From contig KL370851.1 in NCBI GenBank assembly GCA_000702025.1, positions 1-64,000 of the forward strand: 64,000 nucleotides of DNA, in the 5' to 3' direction. The DNA is from Blautia schinkii DSM 10518. GTDB taxonomy: Bacteria > Bacillota > Clostridia > Lachnospirales > Lachnospiraceae. Below, piece by piece: positions 1 to 8,130 of the stretch. A program made the position numbers and the translations under genes. The notes under the pieces were generated by a model. It was given only the letters and a program-made list of their open reading frames with translations, had not been told where the DNA came from and made no database searches. Position 1 is the stretch's first letter; the number at the start of each line of letters is the position of its first letter.

Positions 1-142
1 TCTTCGTGAGCGCTTTAGTCGCAGTTAGAACTTAGTTGAAGGCAAGCGCCGCATCAGCCCGCCCCCATACATTCTCCCCGGCCCCCAAGTCCCTCCTCCT
101 CACCGTACAACCACATTTCCAGGGGGCTCCCCCAAAAACTAC

Positions 143-171
143 TTGGTAATTTGTGTAATATGTGTTATTAT
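143..171 (+). promoter_or_regulatory. possible promoter of the pxp operon
   Basis: TTGGTA at 143-148 and TATTAT at 166-171 are 17 bases apart, a fair sigma-A match, about 95 bases before the first gene. The DNA from 1 to 140 is C-rich and I see no gene or clear signal in it. Confidence 0.35.
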
Positions 172-267
172 ATTACTAATTACTCGAAATAATTCAGCAA
201 ATATACAACAGATTTGCAAAAACGACCATTTCGGGTAGAACGAAAAAAAGAAGGGGGCTTCAAAAAA

Positions 268-1473
268 ATGAGCGAAAAGAAAAAAGGCGGAGGAGCGCTT
301 TTAGGCGCCGCGTTTCTGATGGCCACATCGGCGATCGGACCAGGGTTTCTGACCCAGACAGCAAAATTCACCAGTGACTACCAGGCAAGCTTTGGGTTTG
401 TCATCTTATTCTCCATCATCCTGTCAGCAATCGCCCAGATCAATATCTGGAGAGTGCTGTGCGTATCCGGAATGCGCGGCCAGGACGTGGCGAATAAGCT
501 TCTGCCGGGACTTGGATATTTAGTTGCATTTCTCATTGTAGTCGGCGGACTTGTATTCAACATCGGTAATGTTGGCGGTGGTGCTCTTGGATTTAACACA
601 CTTTTAGGAATTCCGACTAAGGTTGGCTATGTACTCGCAGGTGCGATCGCAATCGCCGTATTCCTGCTGAAAAACGCAAAATCAGCTATGGATACCTTGA
701 CCAAGGTTCTTGGCGGTATTATGATTATCGTAATCTTCGTGATCATCATCGTGGTGAAACCGCCGGTTGGCTCTGCCATCAAGAATACCTTTATTCCGGA
801 TGCAGGGTATACCACACTTTTCCCGGCTACCATCACACTTCTGGGCGGTACCGTAGGCGGTTATATCACCTTCGCAGGTGCACATCGTCTGATCGATGCC
901 GGTATTACCGGAGAGAAAAACATGAAAGAGATCAACAAGAGCTCCATCATGGGTATGGTGATCGCTACGATCGTACGTATTTTCCTTTTCCTCGCTGTAT
1001 TAGGCGTTGTTGTGAAGGGACTCACTCTTGATCCGGCTAACCCTGCCGCAGACGCTTTCAAACAGGGCGCTGGCGAGATCGGATACCGTTTTGCAGGTCT
1101 GGTGCTTTTGTGTGCAGCCGTAACCTCTATTATCGGCGCGGCATACACCTCCGTATCCTTCCTCAAGACCTTCCACAAGAGTATTGACAAGAATGAGAAC
1201 TGGGTGATCATCGGATTTATCGCTGTTTCCACTCTGATCATGCTGATTCTCGGACAGCCGGCAAACCTTCTTGTGCTTGCAGGTGCATTAAACGGACTGA
1301 TTCTCCCGATTACACTGGGAATTTGTCTTGTAGCTTCTCAGAAGAAGGGCATTATGGGCGAGAACTATAAGCATCCGGTATGGCTGCTTGTACTGGGCGT
1401 TGTCGTGGTTCTTCTTTCCGCTTATCTGGGAATCAACACATTTGTATCAAACATCGGCAGTTTATTTGCATAA
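268..1473 (+). CDS. NRAMP/YcsG-type membrane transporter, possible 5-oxoproline carrier
   Basis: Polytopic membrane protein of about 401 residues with roughly ten to eleven hydrophobic segments, resembling the NRAMP-fold YcsG proteins that sit beside ycsF (pxpA) in Bacillus. The start at 268 follows a good ribosome site (AAGGGGG, 251-257); an in-frame ATG at 214 lacks one. The first membrane segment reads IGPGFLTQ where true metal-transporting NRAMPs have DPGN, and the sixth-helix area reads GAHRLIDAG without the MPH motif. The metal-binding residues are therefore missing. Position at the head of a 5-oxoproline operon suggests import of 5-oxoproline or a related acid; that substrate is inference. 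Confidence 0.8.
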   Translation: MSEKKKGGGALLGAAFLMATSAIGPGFLTQTAKFTSDYQASFGFVILFSIILSAIAQINIWRVLCVSGMRGQDVANKLLPGLGYLVAFLIVVGGLVFNIGNVGGGALGFNTLLGIPTKVGYVLAGAIAIAVFLLKNAKSAMDTLTKVLGGIMIIVIFVIIIVVKPPVGSAIKNTFIPDAGYTTLFPATITLLGGTVGGYITFAGAHRLIDAGITGEKNMKEINKSSIMGMVIATIVRIFLFLAVLGVVVKGLTLDPANPAADAFKQGAGEIGYRFAGLVLLCAAVTSIIGAAYTSVSFLKTFHKSIDKNENWVIIGFIAVSTLIMLILGQPANLLVLAGALNGLILPITLGICLVASQKKGIMGENYKHPVWLLVLGVVVVLLSAYLGINTFVSNIGSLFA

Positions 1474-1514
1474 TCCCGGTTTTATCCTTTCAGGATTATT
1501 TCCGGTTATTAAAC

Positions 1515-1545
1515 AAAGGTGTAATCATTATGGTTGCACCTTTTT
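1515..1545 (+). terminator. hairpin with T run between transporter and pxpB
   Basis: AAAGGTGTAA (1515-1524) pairs with TTGCACCTTT (1534-1543), one G-T wobble, followed by a T run. It lies only 20 bases before pxpB, so it may act as a partial terminator or attenuator that lowers expression of the downstream enzyme genes relative to the carrier. Confidence 0.5.
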
Positions 1546-1563
1546 CGAATAGGAGAGATATAT

Positions 1564-2292
1564 ATGCAGAACATCAGAATTTTGACAGCAGGAGATTCCT
1601 CCATTCTGGTTGAGTTCGGCAAGGAGATCAGCCCGGAAATCAACAGGAAGATCACTGCCACGGTACAGCTCATGAGAGAGCAGCATATCGAGGGTGTGGT
1701 GGATGTGATTCCGGCGTTCTGTTCCCTGTTGATCAATTATGACCCCCGCGTGGTCAGTTACGACGAGATCAGAGAGCGGATGCAGAACCTGGTGAAGGTT
1801 GACGCTTCTGTGAGTGAGGAGCGCAGGAGAATCTTTGAGATTCCTGTGTGCTACGGCGGGGAATATGGGCCTGATATCGCGAATATTGCCGAGCACGCGG
1901 GCCTTTCCGAGGAGGAAGTGATCAAGATCCATTCCTCAAGGGATTACCTCATCTATATGCTGGGCTTTCTGCCCGGCTTCTGTTACCTGGGCGGTCTGGA
2001 TGAACGCATCCACACCCCGCGTCTGGCGAATCCGCGTATTAAGATCAATGCCGGCAGCGTGGGCATCGGCGGTTCCCAGACAGGTATTTATCCCCTGGAT
2101 TCCCCCGGGGGCTGGCAGCTTATGGGAATGACCCCGGTGAAAACGTATGACCCGGGCCGTGAGGTGCCGATCCTTGTGGAGGCAGGAGACTATATCCGTT
2201 TCAAGCCCATAGACGAGGATGAATTTAAGCGCATCAAAGAATTAGTGGACCGCGGGGAATACCAGTGCGTCATTCACGAAGGAGAGGTGTAA
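1564..2292 (+). CDS. pxpB: 5-oxoprolinase subunit B (KipI family)
   Basis: About 242 residues, the usual PxpB/KipI length. Residues from about 130 carry the family signature MLGFLPGFCYLGG and later IGGSQTGIYPLDSPGGWQ, typical of the allophanate-hydrolase-subunit-1 (cyclophilin-like) fold. The start at 1564 is preceded by AGGAGAGA (1551-1558). PxpB acts with PxpC and PxpA to open 5-oxoproline to glutamate with ATP in the cytoplasm. In Bacillus the homologue KipI also inhibits sporulation kinase KinA, so a second role cannot be excluded. The gene ends one base before pxpC starts, which indicates co-translation. Confidence 0.92.
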   Translation: MQNIRILTAGDSSILVEFGKEISPEINRKITATVQLMREQHIEGVVDVIPAFCSLLINYDPRVVSYDEIRERMQNLVKVDASVSEERRRIFEIPVCYGGEYGPDIANIAEHAGLSEEEVIKIHSSRDYLIYMLGFLPGFCYLGGLDERIHTPRLANPRIKINAGSVGIGGSQTGIYPLDSPGGWQLMGMTPVKTYDPGREVPILVEAGDYIRFKPIDEDEFKRIKELVDRGEYQCVIHEGEV

Positions 2293-2293
2293 A

Positions 2294-3301
2294 ATGGGAA
2301 TTCGCATACTCAAAGGCGGAATGCTGACTACCGTACAGGATTTAGGCCGCACCGGATACCAGAGCCAGGGCTTTTCCGTGGCCGGGGTCATGGATGTCCG
2401 CTCATTTAAAATAGCCAATCTTTTACTGGACAATCCGGAGAATGAGGCAGTGCTTGAGTTTACTTTGATCGGGCCGACCATCCAGTTTACCTCAGCCACG
2501 ATCATTGCGATCACAGGCGGTGATTTCCAGCCTACCATCAATGGTGAGCCTGCGCCAATGTACACGGCGCTTTATATGAACAAGGGAGACATCCTGAAAT
2601 TCGGCAGTGCCAGGACAGGCAGCCGGGGTTACGTGGCTTTTTCCAGTTATCTGGATATTCCGGTGGTGCTTGGCAGCCGCTGCACCAACATGAAGAGCGG
2701 GATTGGCGGATTCAAAGGCCGCAAGCTCAAAGAGGACGATTATTTCAATTTCCGTATGAAAAGACGTTATCTGCCCTTTTTCCTCTCGAGGAAGCTGGAG
2801 CCGGATGATTTCGGCCAGGAGGAGACAGTGCTGCGGGTGATAATGGGACCGCAGGACGATCTGTTCAGCAAGCAGGGAATCGAAACCTTTTTAAACAGTG
2901 AATATGTGGTCACCAGTGATTTTGACAGGATGGGCTGCCGTCTGGAAGGCCCCTTTATCGCGCCTAAGGAAACCTCGGACATCATTTCCGACGGGATTGC
3001 TTTCGGCTCCATACAGGTGCCTTCACACGGGAAACCGATCATACTTCTTTCCGACCGTCAGACTACAGGCGGATACGCCAAGATTGCAACTGTGGCAACT
3101 GTGGACATCCCCAAGCTGGTGCAGAGAAAGACAGACCACAAGATCCGTTTCCAGCCCATCACGGTCCAGGAGGCCCAGAGGCTGCTTCTCGATGAAGTGA
3201 AAGAGCTGGAAGAAATGAGAAAGATGATTCATCAGCCTTGCAAGGAAGTGCTGGACTGCCGTCTGGTGGCCAAGCGGCTGACGAAGCTTTTTGAAGATTA
3301 A
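2294..3301 (+). CDS. pxpC: 5-oxoprolinase subunit C (biotin-dependent carboxyltransferase fold, KipA family)
   Basis: 335 residues, normal length. The start MGIRILKGGMLTTVQDLGR is the family hallmark, followed by GYQSQGFSVAGVMD; later DRMGCRLEG and LLSDRQTTGGYAKIA are also typical of the KipA/AHS2 family. A ribosome site (GGAGAGG) lies just upstream, overlapping the end of pxpB. It forms the 5-oxoprolinase complex with PxpB and PxpA. The same fold makes the carboxyltransferase half of urea carboxylase, which matters because biotin carrier and biotin carboxylase genes follow directly. The last 33 bases of the gene are duplicated just after the stop. Confidence 0.92.
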   Translation: MGIRILKGGMLTTVQDLGRTGYQSQGFSVAGVMDVRSFKIANLLLDNPENEAVLEFTLIGPTIQFTSATIIAITGGDFQPTINGEPAPMYTALYMNKGDILKFGSARTGSRGYVAFSSYLDIPVVLGSRCTNMKSGIGGFKGRKLKEDDYFNFRMKRRYLPFFLSRKLEPDDFGQEETVLRVIMGPQDDLFSKQGIETFLNSEYVVTSDFDRMGCRLEGPFIAPKETSDIISDGIAFGSIQVPSHGKPIILLSDRQTTGGYAKIATVATVDIPKLVQRKTDHKIRFQPITVQEAQRLLLDEVKELEEMRKMIHQPCKEVLDCRLVAKRLTKLFED

Positions 3302-3337
3302 GGCGGCCAAGCGGCTGGCGAAGCTTTTTGAAGATAA
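3268..3337 (+). repeat. tandem duplication of the pxpC 3' end
   Basis: The segment 3268-3300, which ends pxpC, is repeated at 3305-3337 with one internal change (GACG to GGCG). The second copy is outside the gene and looks like a recent local duplication of 37 bases. Confidence 0.9.
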
Positions 3338-3403
3338 TACCAGAGACTGCGGCCAACAGCGGGCTTTAGTCAGTTGGGATAAAATAGCAAAGGAGATGTT
3401 GTA

Positions 3404-3853
3404 ATGGCAATGGACTTAGAAAAGATTGAAGGCTTAGTGAAGATTATTGAAAACTCTTCGATGACAGAATTTACTTATAAGGATGAGGAAGTGAAGATTA
3501 CCATGAGTAAGCTTGACCATCCTCCTGTGGTAGCGGCGGGAGTGCCCATGGCACCGCATGCACCGGCTCCTGCAGTACCATCACCAGCGGAGGCAGCAGA
3601 AGAGGAGGAAGACTCCCTCTTTATCACCTCCCCGATCGTAGGGACCTTCTATTCCGCTCCGTCACCGGATGCCCAGCCTTTCGTTAAGATTGGCGACAGG
3701 GTTAAAAACGGACAGACCGTATGTATACTGGAAGCTATGAAGCTGATGAATGAGATCCAGAGTGATTTCGACTGCGAGATCGAGGCGGTTCTGGTGAGCA
3801 ACGAGCAGAAGGTGGAATACGGACAGCCTCTGTTCCGTGTGAAACGGTTATAG
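3404..3853 (+). CDS. accB: biotin carboxyl carrier protein
   Basis: 149 residues: a short N-terminal helix region, a flexible Ala/Pro linker (about 42-66) and a C-terminal biotinyl domain. ILEAMKLMNEI contains the lysine that receives biotin (Lys113). The start is preceded by AAGGAGATG (3391-3399). It carries carboxybiotin between a biotin carboxylase and a carboxyltransferase. Here it lies between pxpC and accC, not beside accA/accD, so its partner may be the PxpB/PxpC pair rather than acetyl-CoA carboxylase. It could also serve fatty acid synthesis if no other accB exists in the genome. Confidence 0.93.
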   Translation: MAMDLEKIEGLVKIIENSSMTEFTYKDEEVKITMSKLDHPPVVAAGVPMAPHAPAPAVPSPAEAAEEEEDSLFITSPIVGTFYSAPSPDAQPFVKIGDRVKNGQTVCILEAMKLMNEIQSDFDCEIEAVLVSNEQKVEYGQPLFRVKRL

Positions 3854-3876
3854 GAGCGAAGAAGGAGGTTGGAGCT

Positions 3877-5223
3877 GTGTTTAATAAAATTTTAATTGCC
3901 AACCGGGGTGAAATCGCAGTGCGCATTATCCGCGCCTGCAGAAATATAGGAATCCGCAGTGTGGCTGTGTATTCCAAGGAGGACGCAGGAAGCCTTCATG
4001 TGCAGCTTGCGGACCAGCGTATCTGTATTGGGGAAGGACCAGCGCGCAACAGCTACCTGAACATGGACCGCATCATTGCCGCCGCACACAATATGGGCGC
4101 AGACGCCATCCATCCCGGGTTCGGCTTTCTCTCGGAAAACAGCGAGTTCGTGCGTAAGTGTAAGGAGAACGGGATCACCTTCATCGGTCCTGAGGCAGAG
4201 GTCATTGACAAGATGGGCAATAAATCTCAGGCCCGAAAGACTATGATGGAGGCCGGAGTTCCCGTTGTGCCGGGGACAAAGGAGCCGGTTTACGACGCAG
4301 AGGTAGGTAAGGTGCTTGCCCGTGAGATTGGCTACCCGGTGATGATCAAGGCATCCTCCGGGGGCGGCGGCAAGGGAATGCGCGTTGCTAAATCCGAGGA
4401 TGAGTTTGAGTTCCAGTTTAATATGGCACAGAGAGAATCCGCCAATGCCTTTGGTGATGACACCATGTATATTGAGCGTTTTATTGAAAACCCGCGCCAC
4501 GTGGAGATTCAGATTATGGCTGACACCCAGGGACATGTGGTGGCGCTGGGGGAGAGAGACTGTTCAGTCCAGAGAAACCATCAGAAGCTTATCGAGGAAT
4601 CCCCGTCGCCTGCTATCACTGAGGAGACACGCCGGGAAATGAACCGCTGTGCAGTGCTCGCCGCTCAGACAGTGAAATATACAAACGCAGGTACCATCGA
4701 GTTTATCGTGGATACCCACGGGAAGTTCTATTTTATGGAAATGAATACCAGAATCCAGGTGGAGCACGGTGTGACAGAGATGGTCACAGGAACGGATTTG
4801 ATCATAGAGCAGATTAAGGTTGCCATGGGCGAGCCGTTAAGCTTTTCCCAGGAGGATATCCAGCTCCGCGGCCATGCAATTGAGTGCAGGATCAATGCAG
4901 AGATACCTGAGAAGAACTTCATGCCGAGCCCCGGAGTGGTCCAGCATATGCATCTGCCTGCCGGCAACGGCGTGCGGGTGGATACAGGGCTTTATGCGGG
5001 ATACCAGATTCCTTCGGAATATGATTCTATGATCGCTAAGGTGATCGTTCATGCGCCGGATCGTGACGCAGCGATTATGAAGATGCGCTCTGCCCTGGAT
5101 GAGATGCTGATCATGGGCGTGGAGACAAATCTTGATTTCCAGTACCAGATCATGCGTCATCCTGTCTTCTGCGAAGGAAAAGCAGATACAGGATTTATTG
5201 AGAATATTATGAAATTAGGATAA
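3877..5223 (+). CDS. accC: biotin carboxylase (acetyl-CoA carboxylase type)
   Basis: 448 residues, the normal length for AccC. GTG start at 3877 after GAAGGAGG (3861-3868). Order of parts: N-terminal domain starting MFNKILIANRGEIAVRI, ATP-grasp domain with the glycine loop SSGGGGKGMR (about residues 161-170), ERDCSVQRNHQK, and the active-site region MNTRIQVEHGVTE. It uses ATP and bicarbonate to carboxylate biotin on the neighbouring AccB. In this operon the acceptor step is probably carried by PxpB/PxpC; that link comes from gene order and fold similarity to urea carboxylase and is inferred. Confidence 0.93.
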   Translation: MFNKILIANRGEIAVRIIRACRNIGIRSVAVYSKEDAGSLHVQLADQRICIGEGPARNSYLNMDRIIAAAHNMGADAIHPGFGFLSENSEFVRKCKENGITFIGPEAEVIDKMGNKSQARKTMMEAGVPVVPGTKEPVYDAEVGKVLAREIGYPVMIKASSGGGGKGMRVAKSEDEFEFQFNMAQRESANAFGDDTMYIERFIENPRHVEIQIMADTQGHVVALGERDCSVQRNHQKLIEESPSPAITEETRREMNRCAVLAAQTVKYTNAGTIEFIVDTHGKFYFMEMNTRIQVEHGVTEMVTGTDLIIEQIKVAMGEPLSFSQEDIQLRGHAIECRINAEIPEKNFMPSPGVVQHMHLPAGNGVRVDTGLYAGYQIPSEYDSMIAKVIVHAPDRDAAIMKMRSALDEMLIMGVETNLDFQYQIMRHPVFCEGKADTGFIENIMKLG

Positions 5224-5251
5224 CGCCCTGTTATTTGCGTGGGAAGCGGAT

Positions 5252-5307
5252 AAAGTGGACCGGACAAAGCGAACCGAACAAAGCGGACTGGACCAGACAG
5301 ATTGGAC
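5252..5307 (+). repeat. four imperfect 14-bp tandem repeats
   Basis: Units at 5252, 5266, 5280 and 5294 follow the pattern AAAGCGGACYGGAC. They fill the space between accC and pxpA. No coding sense or hairpin is apparent. The unit length equals that of the longer repeat at 35430-35597, but the sequence differs. Confidence 0.7.
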
Positions 5308-5372
5308 CAATCGGTGCGGTCAGTATATCCGTTTTACGAGAAGAACGTTATACTAAGATGGGAGGCACTTAA

Positions 5373-6140
5373 ATGTACAGAGTAGACTTAAACAGTGACT
5401 TGGGGGAGAGCTTTGGACGCTATACCCTGGGTATGGACGATAAAATCATACCGTTGATCACTTCCGCAAATGTGGCCTGTGGTTACCATGCTTCCGACCC
5501 TGTGGTCATGCAGAATACAATCGCGAGAGCAAAGGAAGCAGGAATCCGCGTGGGTGCACATCCCGGATTTCCGGACCTGATGGGCTTTGGCAGAAGAAAT
5601 ATGAATATTACCCCGGCTGAGGCTAAGGCGTACACCTTATATCAGATTGGTGCGCTTTCCGCTTTCTGTACAGCACAAGGGGTTGCGATGCAGCATGTGA
5701 AACCACACGGTGCATTCTATAATACGGCAGCCAAGGACTATAATCTGTCCAAGGCAATCTGTGAAGCAATTTATGAATTTGACAAGAATCTGATCGTGAT
5801 GGGACTCTGCGGCGGTGAGCTTTGCCGTGCTGCACAGGATATGGGACTTCGTACAGCCATGGAAGTGTTTGCAGACCGCGCCTACGAGGAGGACGGAACC
5901 CTGGTAGACAGGAGAAAAGAAGGCTCCATGGTGACAGATGAAGAGGTTGCCATTGCCCGTGTAATCCGTATGGTCAAAGAGCAGAAGGTGACTGCCATCA
6001 CAGGAAAGGACATTCCAATCCGGGCAGACTCTGTCTGCGTACACGGAGATGGCGTGAAAGCCCTCGCGTTTGTGGAAAAGATAAGAAAAGCATTCCAGGA
6101 TGAGGGAATAGAAATCTGTTCATTGGATAAGATTTGCTGA
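5373..6140 (+). CDS. pxpA: 5-oxoprolinase subunit A (LamB/YcsF family)
   Basis: 255 residues, the usual length. Begins MYRVDLNSDLGESFGRY, with NVACGYHASDP, GAHPGFPD and VKPHGAFYN, all hallmarks of the YcsF/LamB TIM-barrel-like hydrolases; CVHGDG lies near the C-terminus. A ribosome site GGGAGGC precedes the start. PxpA is the hydrolytic subunit of ATP-dependent 5-oxoprolinase. It is the last gene of the operon, about 150 bases after accC, and is followed by a strong terminator. Confidence 0.94.
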   Translation: MYRVDLNSDLGESFGRYTLGMDDKIIPLITSANVACGYHASDPVVMQNTIARAKEAGIRVGAHPGFPDLMGFGRRNMNITPAEAKAYTLYQIGALSAFCTAQGVAMQHVKPHGAFYNTAAKDYNLSKAICEAIYEFDKNLIVMGLCGGELCRAAQDMGLRTAMEVFADRAYEEDGTLVDRRKEGSMVTDEEVAIARVIRMVKEQKVTAITGKDIPIRADSVCVHGDGVKALAFVEKIRKAFQDEGIEICSLDKIC

Positions 6141-6240
6141 AATATATTTAAAAGGTAATTGCATAGAACAAAAGCATTTTGGTTTTGTTTGTTGTTAGAT
6201 AAGTAACGTTAGAGGCTGCCAATAGCAAGCGCATAGAATG

Positions 6241-6309
6241 ACCGCCCCACATCACTTCGCTATCTGCTGTATATCAAGCAGATACGAGGCATTGTGGGGC
6301 GGTATTTTT
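6241..6309 (+). terminator. strong terminator after pxpA
   Basis: ACCGCCCCACA (6241-6251) pairs perfectly with TGTGGGGCGGT (6293-6303) and is followed by ATTTTTCTT. Inside, TATCTGCT and AGCAGATA form a second stem, so the element can fold as a two-stem rod. It closes the pxp operon before the convergent methyltransferase gene. Confidence 0.9.
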
Positions 6310-6413
6310 CTTCCCGCTGAAGCGGTTGATACTGAAACAGTTGATACTGGAGCGGGGCATGGAGCAAGTATCGCACAGTTCTGCTGCTCTGCGAATTACA
6401 CCTCCGTAGCTTA

Positions 6414-7301
6414 CTATAGAGTATTTGATTTCAGCCCCAGAAGCTTAGCTGTGGCGCGGATATATTCCGCAGTTGTGCCGCAGCAGCCCCCGATCAGCGT
6501 TGCGCCGTTTTCTGCAAGTACCTTCATGTGTTTGGCGAAATCTTCCGCGCCCATGTTGTAGACCGCATTTCCCTTGTCATCAATAACAGGCATCCCTGCA
6601 TTGGGCTTGGCGATGACCGGGATGGATACATTCTCCCGGATGCTGCGTACTACGCTCACAAGCTGGTCAGGACCCACAGAGCAGTTCACGCCCACAGCGT
6701 CTGCACCTGCGCTCTCCAGAGCCACTGCAGCCTCTATGGCATTGCCGCCGCTGAATATGCTTCCGTCTGCTTCTACGGTCATGGAGCAAAGGATAGGCAG
6801 ACTGCAGACCTCCCGGGCGGCATCCACAGCCGCAAGAGTTTCTTCTATATTAATCATAGTCTCCGCTACCAGCATATCCACACCAGCATCGCAGAGAAGG
6901 GAAATCTGTTCCCGGTAGATTTCGAAGGCTTCCTCATATGTGAGCTCTCCGCCAGGTCCCATCATTTTTCCGGTAGTGGTGATGTCCCCGGCTACATAAG
7001 CCTGGTTCCCGGCAGCTTCCTTTGCATAGCCCACCAGTGTGCGGTTGATTTCTTCTATTTTCGATTCCAGATCATGCATTTTGAGATTCACTCTGTTGCC
7101 GCCGAAAGTGGGCGCATAGATGATTTGGCTTCCGGCTTCAATATAAGAGCGCTGCAGCTTTTGTATGATTTCCTTATGCTCCATCACCCAGACCTCTGTG
7201 CAAACACCCCGGGGCATTCCCGCAGCCATCAGATTCGAGCCGGTAGCTCCGTCAAGTAAAACAGTATTCTGGGTCAGCTTCTGAAATTCTTCTCTGGTCA
7301 T
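6414..7301 (-). CDS. homocysteine S-methyltransferase family protein
   Basis: 295 residues from the start at 7301, which has an AGGAGGAA ribosome site on the minus strand; a longer in-frame start at 7364 has none. A TIM-barrel methyltransferase: N-terminal LLDGATGSNLMAAGM, VGVNCS giving the first zinc-binding cysteine, and the C-terminal GGCCGTTAEYI giving the other two. Such proteins move a methyl group from S-methylmethionine, methylated amines or folate to homocysteine, making methionine in the cytoplasm. The length fits stand-alone enzymes (MmuM/BHMT type) rather than the first domain of MetH. It is a single-gene unit facing the pxp operon; the methyl donor is not decided by the sequence. 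Confidence 0.85.
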   Translation of the reverse strand: MTREEFQKLTQNTVLLDGATGSNLMAAGMPRGVCTEVWVMEHKEIIQKLQRSYIEAGSQIIYAPTFGGNRVNLKMHDLESKIEEINRTLVGYAKEAAGNQAYVAGDITTTGKMMGPGGELTYEEAFEIYREQISLLCDAGVDMLVAETMINIEETLAAVDAAREVCSLPILCSMTVEADGSIFSGGNAIEAAVALESAGADAVGVNCSVGPDQLVSVVRSIRENVSIPVIAKPNAGMPVIDDKGNAVYNMGAEDFAKHMKVLAENGATLIGGCCGTTAEYIRATAKLLGLKSNTL

Positions 7302-7561
7302 ATGATTCCTCCTCGTGTAAGTCCGTGTATCGTCTGTCATTAGCGAAACGTATGCGCAGAGCACGCTTCATAATTAGAGCACGCTTCACTATTGTATTGT
7401 GTGTAACAGTATATCACACGCAAGGAAAATAGGACAGGCGTATTTTGCGAAAATATGAGACGTCCTCTTTCCTTAAAGCTATGCATTTACTTCAATTACT
7501 CCCTAAAGTTGGTTTATCTGCGGAAAAAGTGTTCTGTTTAAGGAATTAATTCTGACATTTG

Positions 7562-7590
7562 TTGACACATCTTATTGAAATAATTATACT
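7562..7590 (+). promoter_or_regulatory. sigma-A promoter of the small NHLP-like gene
   Basis: TTGACA (7562-7567) and TATACT (7585-7590) with an exact 17-base spacer, 45 bases before the gene. The rest of the 7302-7561 gap is AT-rich and must hold the methyltransferase promoter on the minus strand; I see no other element. Confidence 0.85.
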
Positions 7591-7635
7591 TAAATTGTAT
7601 GGATTTATGAAAATCCGGAACAAAGGAGAAGGTAT

Positions 7636-7896
7636 ATGGACTTAAAAGAAATGATCACAAAAGTAGAAGAAAAACTTAAAAATGACAGCGGATTTAGGGA
7701 AGCACTGATGAAAAATCCCCTCAAGGAGCTGGAAGGACTTCTGGGAATCGACATTCCAGAGGATACTCTTAAGCAGGTTCTCGAAGCTGTGAAAGACAAA
7801 ATTGACCTCAAGGAAGTCTCTGGCTTTGTAAAAGAGGCAGAGGAGAAGCTTGGAGGAGTGGGCAAAGTCATCGAAGGAATCTTCCACAAAAAATAG
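7636..7896 (+). CDS. small NHLP/Nif11 leader-like protein, function unknown
   Basis: 86 residues, charged and helical. The stretch FREALMKNPLKELEGLLGI followed by DIPEDTLKQVLEAVKDKI closely resembles the nitrile-hydratase-like leader (NHLP) of some ribosomal peptide precursors, in which a proteobacterial nitrile hydratase alpha-chain helix motif acts as a leader. Unlike a real precursor it has no Cys/Ser/Thr-rich core; the C-terminus is amphipathic (KEAEEKLGGVGKVIEGIF) and lysine-rich. It has its own promoter and terminator, so it is a single-gene unit, and no modifying enzyme lies nearby. Start supported by AAAGGAGAAGG. It may be a stand-alone helper or regulatory protein of unknown role. 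Confidence 0.7.
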   Translation: MDLKEMITKVEEKLKNDSGFREALMKNPLKELEGLLGIDIPEDTLKQVLEAVKDKIDLKEVSGFVKEAEEKLGGVGKVIEGIFHKK

Positions 7897-7943
7897 AAAC
7901 AATTTCATTCAGCCAGGATGCGGAAAATGAGACTGAACAGCCG

Positions 7944-7970
7944 GGAAGGTACAAATGTGCCTTCCTTTTT
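7944..7970 (+). terminator. terminator after the small gene
   Basis: GGAAGGTAC (7944-7952) pairs with GTGCCTTCC (7957-7965) with one G-T wobble, followed by five T. Confidence 0.85.
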
Positions 7971-8015
7971 GTGCGTTTTGTACATAATTTGCAAAGATAA
8001 GCTCCAATAAAGAAC

Positions 8016-8044
8016 TTGCCTAAACTGTTTTTGGGCTGTATAAT
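8016..8044 (+). promoter_or_regulatory. promoter of the first cps control module
   Basis: TTGCCT (8016-8021), 17-base spacer, TATAAT (8039-8044). The transcript would begin near 8051, leaving about an 80-base leader before cpsD. Confidence 0.75.
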
Positions 8045-8130
8045 AAGGAATGAAGAATGCTCGGTCTGTGTGACGAAACAAATCTGAAAGTAATCCGGGC
8101 GAAACAAAAGGACAAAGGTGAATAGAAATT

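Noticed and set aside
3892..4536. Long minus-strand open frame inside accC
   Set aside because: Shadow frame of a clear biotin carboxylase gene; composition not protein-like.
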